Source of the DNA: Flavobacteriales bacterium
GTDB lineage: Bacteria > Bacteroidota > Bacteroidia > Flavobacteriales > Parvicellaceae
Direction of reading: 5' to 3'
Length of the DNA: 7,741 nucleotides
Assembly (NCBI GenBank): GCA_014239715.1
Contig: JAAZYJ010000043.1
Coordinates: forward strand, 1 to 7,741
Both the position numbers and the translations under genes were made by a program. This document shows, piece after piece, positions 5,343-7,741 of this stretch (its first letter is position 1; each line of letters opens with the position of its first letter). Under the pieces are notes generated by a model, which was not told the origin of the DNA, did no database searches, and saw only the letters and a program-made list of their open reading frames with translations.

Positions 5343-7741
5343 ATGAGACTGGCTTTTATTACTTTTTTGTGCCTTATTTTTTGTGCTGCTAATGCGCAAA
5401 GAGGCAAAGATGGAGCTAAAACAGTGGGTGGCACTGAGGTAGTGAATGAATATGCTACGCTAGCGGCCGATGCATTGATTGGGGCGACAGCTATTACTGT
5501 TAATTCTAATAACCTGAATGTTAATGGAAGGTTTACAGGTGCTTTGGCAGCTGGGGATTTAATTCTCATCATTCAGATCCAAGGTGCAACAATAAATGGT
5601 CAGCTTCATCCGACTTTTGGGGATGTTTGTGATCCGAATAATTCAACTTGGGGCTCGATCGCTAGTCTGAACAATTGTGGGAATTGGGAATATGTTGAGG
5701 TTACCGGCACTACTGGAACGACGATAATAAACCTTAGATGTGGGTTGAGCAAAAGCTACACTTCTTCAGGCCGGGTGCAGGTCGTAAGGCTTCCTCGCTA
5801 TTCGGACCTAACAGTTACGGGAACACTTACCGCTGATGACTGGAATGGAACATCCGGGGGGATTCTTGCTGTAGAAGTAAATGGAAGTACAACGATAAAC
5901 GGTATTCTCGATGTGACATCTCTAGGCTTTAGAGGTGGAAGTGTGGCCGGTAATAACGGTTCGCTTGATTACAATTTTAATTGGTTTGCTGGTACGACAC
6001 AGGATAAAGGAGGAGAGAAAGGTGAAAGTGTGGTTGGAGATTGGGCAGATTATCAGCTTGTGGGAGGTCGATATGCAAAAGGTGCAATAGGTAATGGTGG
6101 CGGTGGCGGATCAGCCCATAATGCCGGTGGAGCCGGTGGAGCTAATGCTTCGAATGGAGTTAACACGTGGAGCGGTGTGGGTGTCCCTGATTTTATAACT
6201 GGATCATACGCTACTGCATGGGCTCTTGAGGGATTAACTCCCGGATCTGAATCTTCAGGTGGAGGTAAAGGCGGTTATGCCTGGTCTAATAATTCAAATA
6301 ACCCTTTAACAACAGGCCCTGGAAATGCAGCTTGGGCAGGTGATAATCGAAATAACCTGGGAGGCTATGGAGGTCGAGACCTAGATTATTCTACGGGTAA
6401 GTTGTTCTTTGGTGGTGGCGGTGGCGGTGGCCATGAAAATGACAATCAGGGTGGTAATGGCGGAGACGGAGGCGGAATGATCTTTATTTCTTCAAATGGT
6501 GCAATTTCCGGAACGGGAAGTATAATTGCAAACGGAGAAAATGGACAAAGCTCAGATTACACAAGCGCAGGATTCGGACAGGTAACCAATAAAGACGGTT
6601 CGGGAGGAGCTGGTGCAGGAGGAACTGTAATTGTATCATCGCCCGGCAGTATTTCCGGTATTACTATTTCTGTCAATGGCGGTAATGGGGGAAACCAGGT
6701 GCTTGATTTTGGAGCGTTTGCTAGTTCGAACGAAGCTCAAGGCCCGGGTGGTGGCGGAGGTGGAGGCTACATCCGAACAAATGGTATAACCGGGGCTACA
6801 AATGTGAACGGAGGCAATTCCGGAACAACCAATTCCTCAACAATGTCAAGTTTTCCGCCAAATGGAGCCTCCGGAGGTGATGTTGGCTTAGTTGAGTCTA
6901 CTTTATTTACTGGTTCTTCGTTGGCTACTGTCAACGATACGATCTGTGGAGGCAGCACAGCTACCTTATCTGCAACCGGTTCCCCGGAAACAGGTTCCAC
7001 TATTGTGTGGTATGATTCTGGCTGGAATCAGGTTGGTACGGGATCAACCATGACGACAGGATTGATTACTTCCAATTCAATGTTCTTTTATGGCTCCTGC
7101 CCAGGGACAGATTTTGATACGGTATATGTAATTGTAAGTCCCGCAGTTGTAATTGACGATTCCGGGGTAATTGTAGCTGATGAATCTTGCGCAGGAGCTG
7201 ATGGAAGTATAACCGGTATATTGGTGTCAGGAGGAATAGGGTCTTATACGTATGATTGGAATGGTGGCCCGTCATCTTCGATTGATACTACTGGAGCTTC
7301 AGCAGGAACTTATTCATTGGTCGTAACAGATGCTGCGGGATGCACTGATGCTTCAGGCCCATATACTATCGGAACAGGCTCAGGACTTTTTATTGATGCA
7401 ACAGGGATAATCATTGCTGATGAGTCATGTGCTGGTAATGATGGCAGTATCACGGGAATACTGGTCACTGGAGGGACTTCTCCCTACACTTATTCCTGGA
7501 ATGGAGGATCATCTTCAGGAGCGGACACATTAGGCGCGAGTGCGGGTTCCTATACGCTGGTAGTCACTGATCAGCTGGGTTGTGTTGATAGTATTGCACC
7601 GATCAGTATAGGCTCTTTGGCAGGATTAGCTGTTGATATTTCGGGAATAATAATAAGTGCTGCTAATTGTACTGCTTCGGATGGGTCGATAACGGGCATA
7701 CTGGTAACAGGCGGTACTCCCCCTTACAGCTACACATGGAA
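5343..7741 (+). CDS. Large secreted surface protein with glycine-rich region, Ig-like domain and SprB repeats (3' end outside window)
   Basis: The frame is open from the ATG at 5343 to the window end (799 full codons, no stop). The start lies 1 nt after the stop of the upstream gene and is followed by a clear signal peptide (MRLAFITFLCLIFCAANA, cleavage probably after Ala18). Layout: residues about 20-195, beta-rich with paired Cys; about 196-525, very rich in Gly, Asn and Ser, with poly-Gly runs at 252-256, 357-363 and 469-475; about 525-600, an Ig-like domain of the CHU_C-associated type with Cys535 and Cys586 and a VWYDSG core; from residue 604, SprB repeats of exactly 80 residues. SprB repeats are known from the Flavobacterium gliding adhesin and related surface proteins exported by the type IX system. 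Adhesion or matrix function is inferred. The C-terminal sorting domain expected for T9SS cargo lies beyond the window. Tandem coupling to a GT-C-like gene hints at glycosylation. Confidence 0.85.
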   Translation, partial: MRLAFITFLCLIFCAANAQRGKDGAKTVGGTEVVNEYATLAADALIGATAITVNSNNLNVNGRFTGALAAGDLILIIQIQGATINGQLHPTFGDVCDPNNSTWGSIASLNNCGNWEYVEVTGTTGTTIINLRCGLSKSYTSSGRVQVVRLPRYSDLTVTGTLTADDWNGTSGGILAVEVNGSTTINGILDVTSLGFRGGSVAGNNGSLDYNFNWFAGTTQDKGGEKGESVVGDWADYQLVGGRYAKGAIGNGGGGGSAHNAGGAGGANASNGVNTWSGVGVPDFITGSYATAWALEGLTPGSESSGGGKGGYAWSNNSNNPLTTGPGNAAWAGDNRNNLGGYGGRDLDYSTGKLFFGGGGGGGHENDNQGGNGGDGGGMIFISSNGAISGTGSIIANGENGQSSDYTSAGFGQVTNKDGSGGAGAGGTVIVSSPGSISGITISVNGGNGGNQVLDFGAFASSNEAQGPGGGGGGGYIRTNGITGATNVNGGNSGTTNSSTMSSFPPNGASGGDVGLVESTLFTGSSLATVNDTICGGSTATLSATGSPETGSTIVWYDSGWNQVGTGSTMTTGLITSNSMFFYGSCPGTDFDTVYVIVSPAVVIDDSGVIVADESCAGADGSITGILVSGGIGSYTYDWNGGPSSSIDTTGASAGTYSLVVTDAAGCTDASGPYTIGTGSGLFIDATGIIIADESCAGNDGSITGILVTGGTSPYTYSWNGGSSSGADTLGASAGSYTLVVTDQLGCVDSIAPISIGSLAGLAVDISGIIISAANCTASDGSITGILVTGGTPPYSYTW
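5853..6830 (+). repeat. Degenerate glycine-rich beta-helix-like units in the surface protein
   Basis: At least four copies of a loose unit can be seen in translation: a Gly run, a short hydrophobic strand, a turn, I-(S/N/T)-G, a second strand, then (N)-G-x-x-G. They begin near 5853 (SGGILAVEVNG), 6462 (GDGGGMIFISSNG), 6603 (GGAGAGGTVIVSSPG) and 6747 (a seven-Gly run then YIRTNG). Each is followed by a strand with endings such as IIANGENG, ISVNGGNGG and NVNGGNSG. The alternation suggests stacked rungs of a beta-solenoid. The DNA itself is not conserved between units. Confidence 0.55.
6915..7139 (+). other. Ig-like domain (CHU_C-associated type) of the surface protein
   Basis: Residues about 525-599 of the surface protein contain DTICGGSTATLSATGS, then IVWYDSG, GTGSTMTTG and FFYGSCPG, ending in VYVIVS. 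This is the usual strand order of the Ig-like domains that accompany CHU_C-type proteins in Bacteroidota. The two Cys (535 and 586) could form a disulfide. It forms the junction between the Gly-rich part and the SprB array. Confidence 0.6.
7152..7741 (+). repeat. SprB-type tandem repeats, 240-bp period (two full, one partial)
   Basis: Units run 7152-7391, 7392-7631 and 7632 to the window edge, each exactly 80 codons. Shared landmarks are (I/V)D-x-(S/T)-G-(I/V)-I, then a Cys, then DGSITGILV-(S/T)-GG, a (Y)TY-x-W or SYTW strand, GASAG-(T/S)-Y and LVVTD-x-x-GC. Each full unit has two Cys 51 residues apart (616/667 and 696/747), suitable for an internal disulfide. The array clearly continues past the window. 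Confidence 0.85.

Noticed and set aside
5261..5572. Minus-strand 103-residue frame with an Ala/Pro-rich sequence
   Set aside because: It spans the junction of two convincing plus-strand genes and its composition is what the complement of a Gly/Ala-rich coding region yields.
6767..7275. Minus-strand frames opposite the surface protein
   Set aside because: They lie entirely inside the continuous plus-strand coding region with a signal peptide and recognised domains; Pro-rich content reflects the complement of Gly codons.
7152..7741. CRISPR-like or mobile repeat because of the regular 240-nt period
   Set aside because: The repeats are in frame, protein-conserved and diverged at third positions, so they are coding domain repeats.

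Overview
The window most likely comes from a member of the Bacteroidota (a Flavobacteriales- or Cytophagales-like marine or freshwater lineage). The evidence is a large secreted protein with SprB-type repeats and a CHU_C-associated Ig-like domain, two outer-membrane-type lipoproteins, AT-leaning coding sequence, and starts without clear Shine-Dalgarno sites. No RNA gene, CRISPR array, insertion sequence or integration signature was found.

Left part (1-2432, plus strand): three closely packed genes that look like one operon. First is the 3' end of an MbnP-like (methanobactin-partner-type) periplasmic copper protein with the W-x-W motif. It is followed 1 nt later by a di-heme cytochrome c peroxidase/MauG-family lipoprotein, then 13 nt later by a second one. 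In methanotrophs the di-heme enzyme MbnH converts a Trp of MbnP to kynurenine and so creates a copper site. The layout here suggests the same chemistry, but with two enzymes, one of which has Arg where the bridging Trp between the hemes is expected.

Middle (2481-3971, minus strand): a flavoprotein with the full dihydrolipoamide-dehydrogenase fold, but with both cysteines of the redox disulfide replaced (Gly41, Ala46) and a Cys-rich C-terminal tail. It converges on the di-heme operon across a 48-nt gap holding a hairpin, and is divergent from the next unit.

Right part (about 4070-7741, plus strand): a polytopic membrane protein resembling GT-C glycosyltransferases. One nucleotide after its stop begins a very large secreted protein that runs off the window. 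That protein has a signal peptide, a long glycine-rich region probably forming a beta-helix-like fold, an Ig-like domain, and an exact 80-residue tandem array of SprB repeats. It is probably a surface adhesin exported by the type IX system, although its C-terminal sorting domain is not in view. The coupled order raises the possibility that the membrane enzyme glycosylates the cell surface or the adhesin.

The most notable points are the MbnP plus twin di-heme cassette, the Trp-to-Arg change, an EF-hand-like loop inside the MbnP domain, and the disulfide-less Lpd homologue with a C-terminal CX2CX4C motif.
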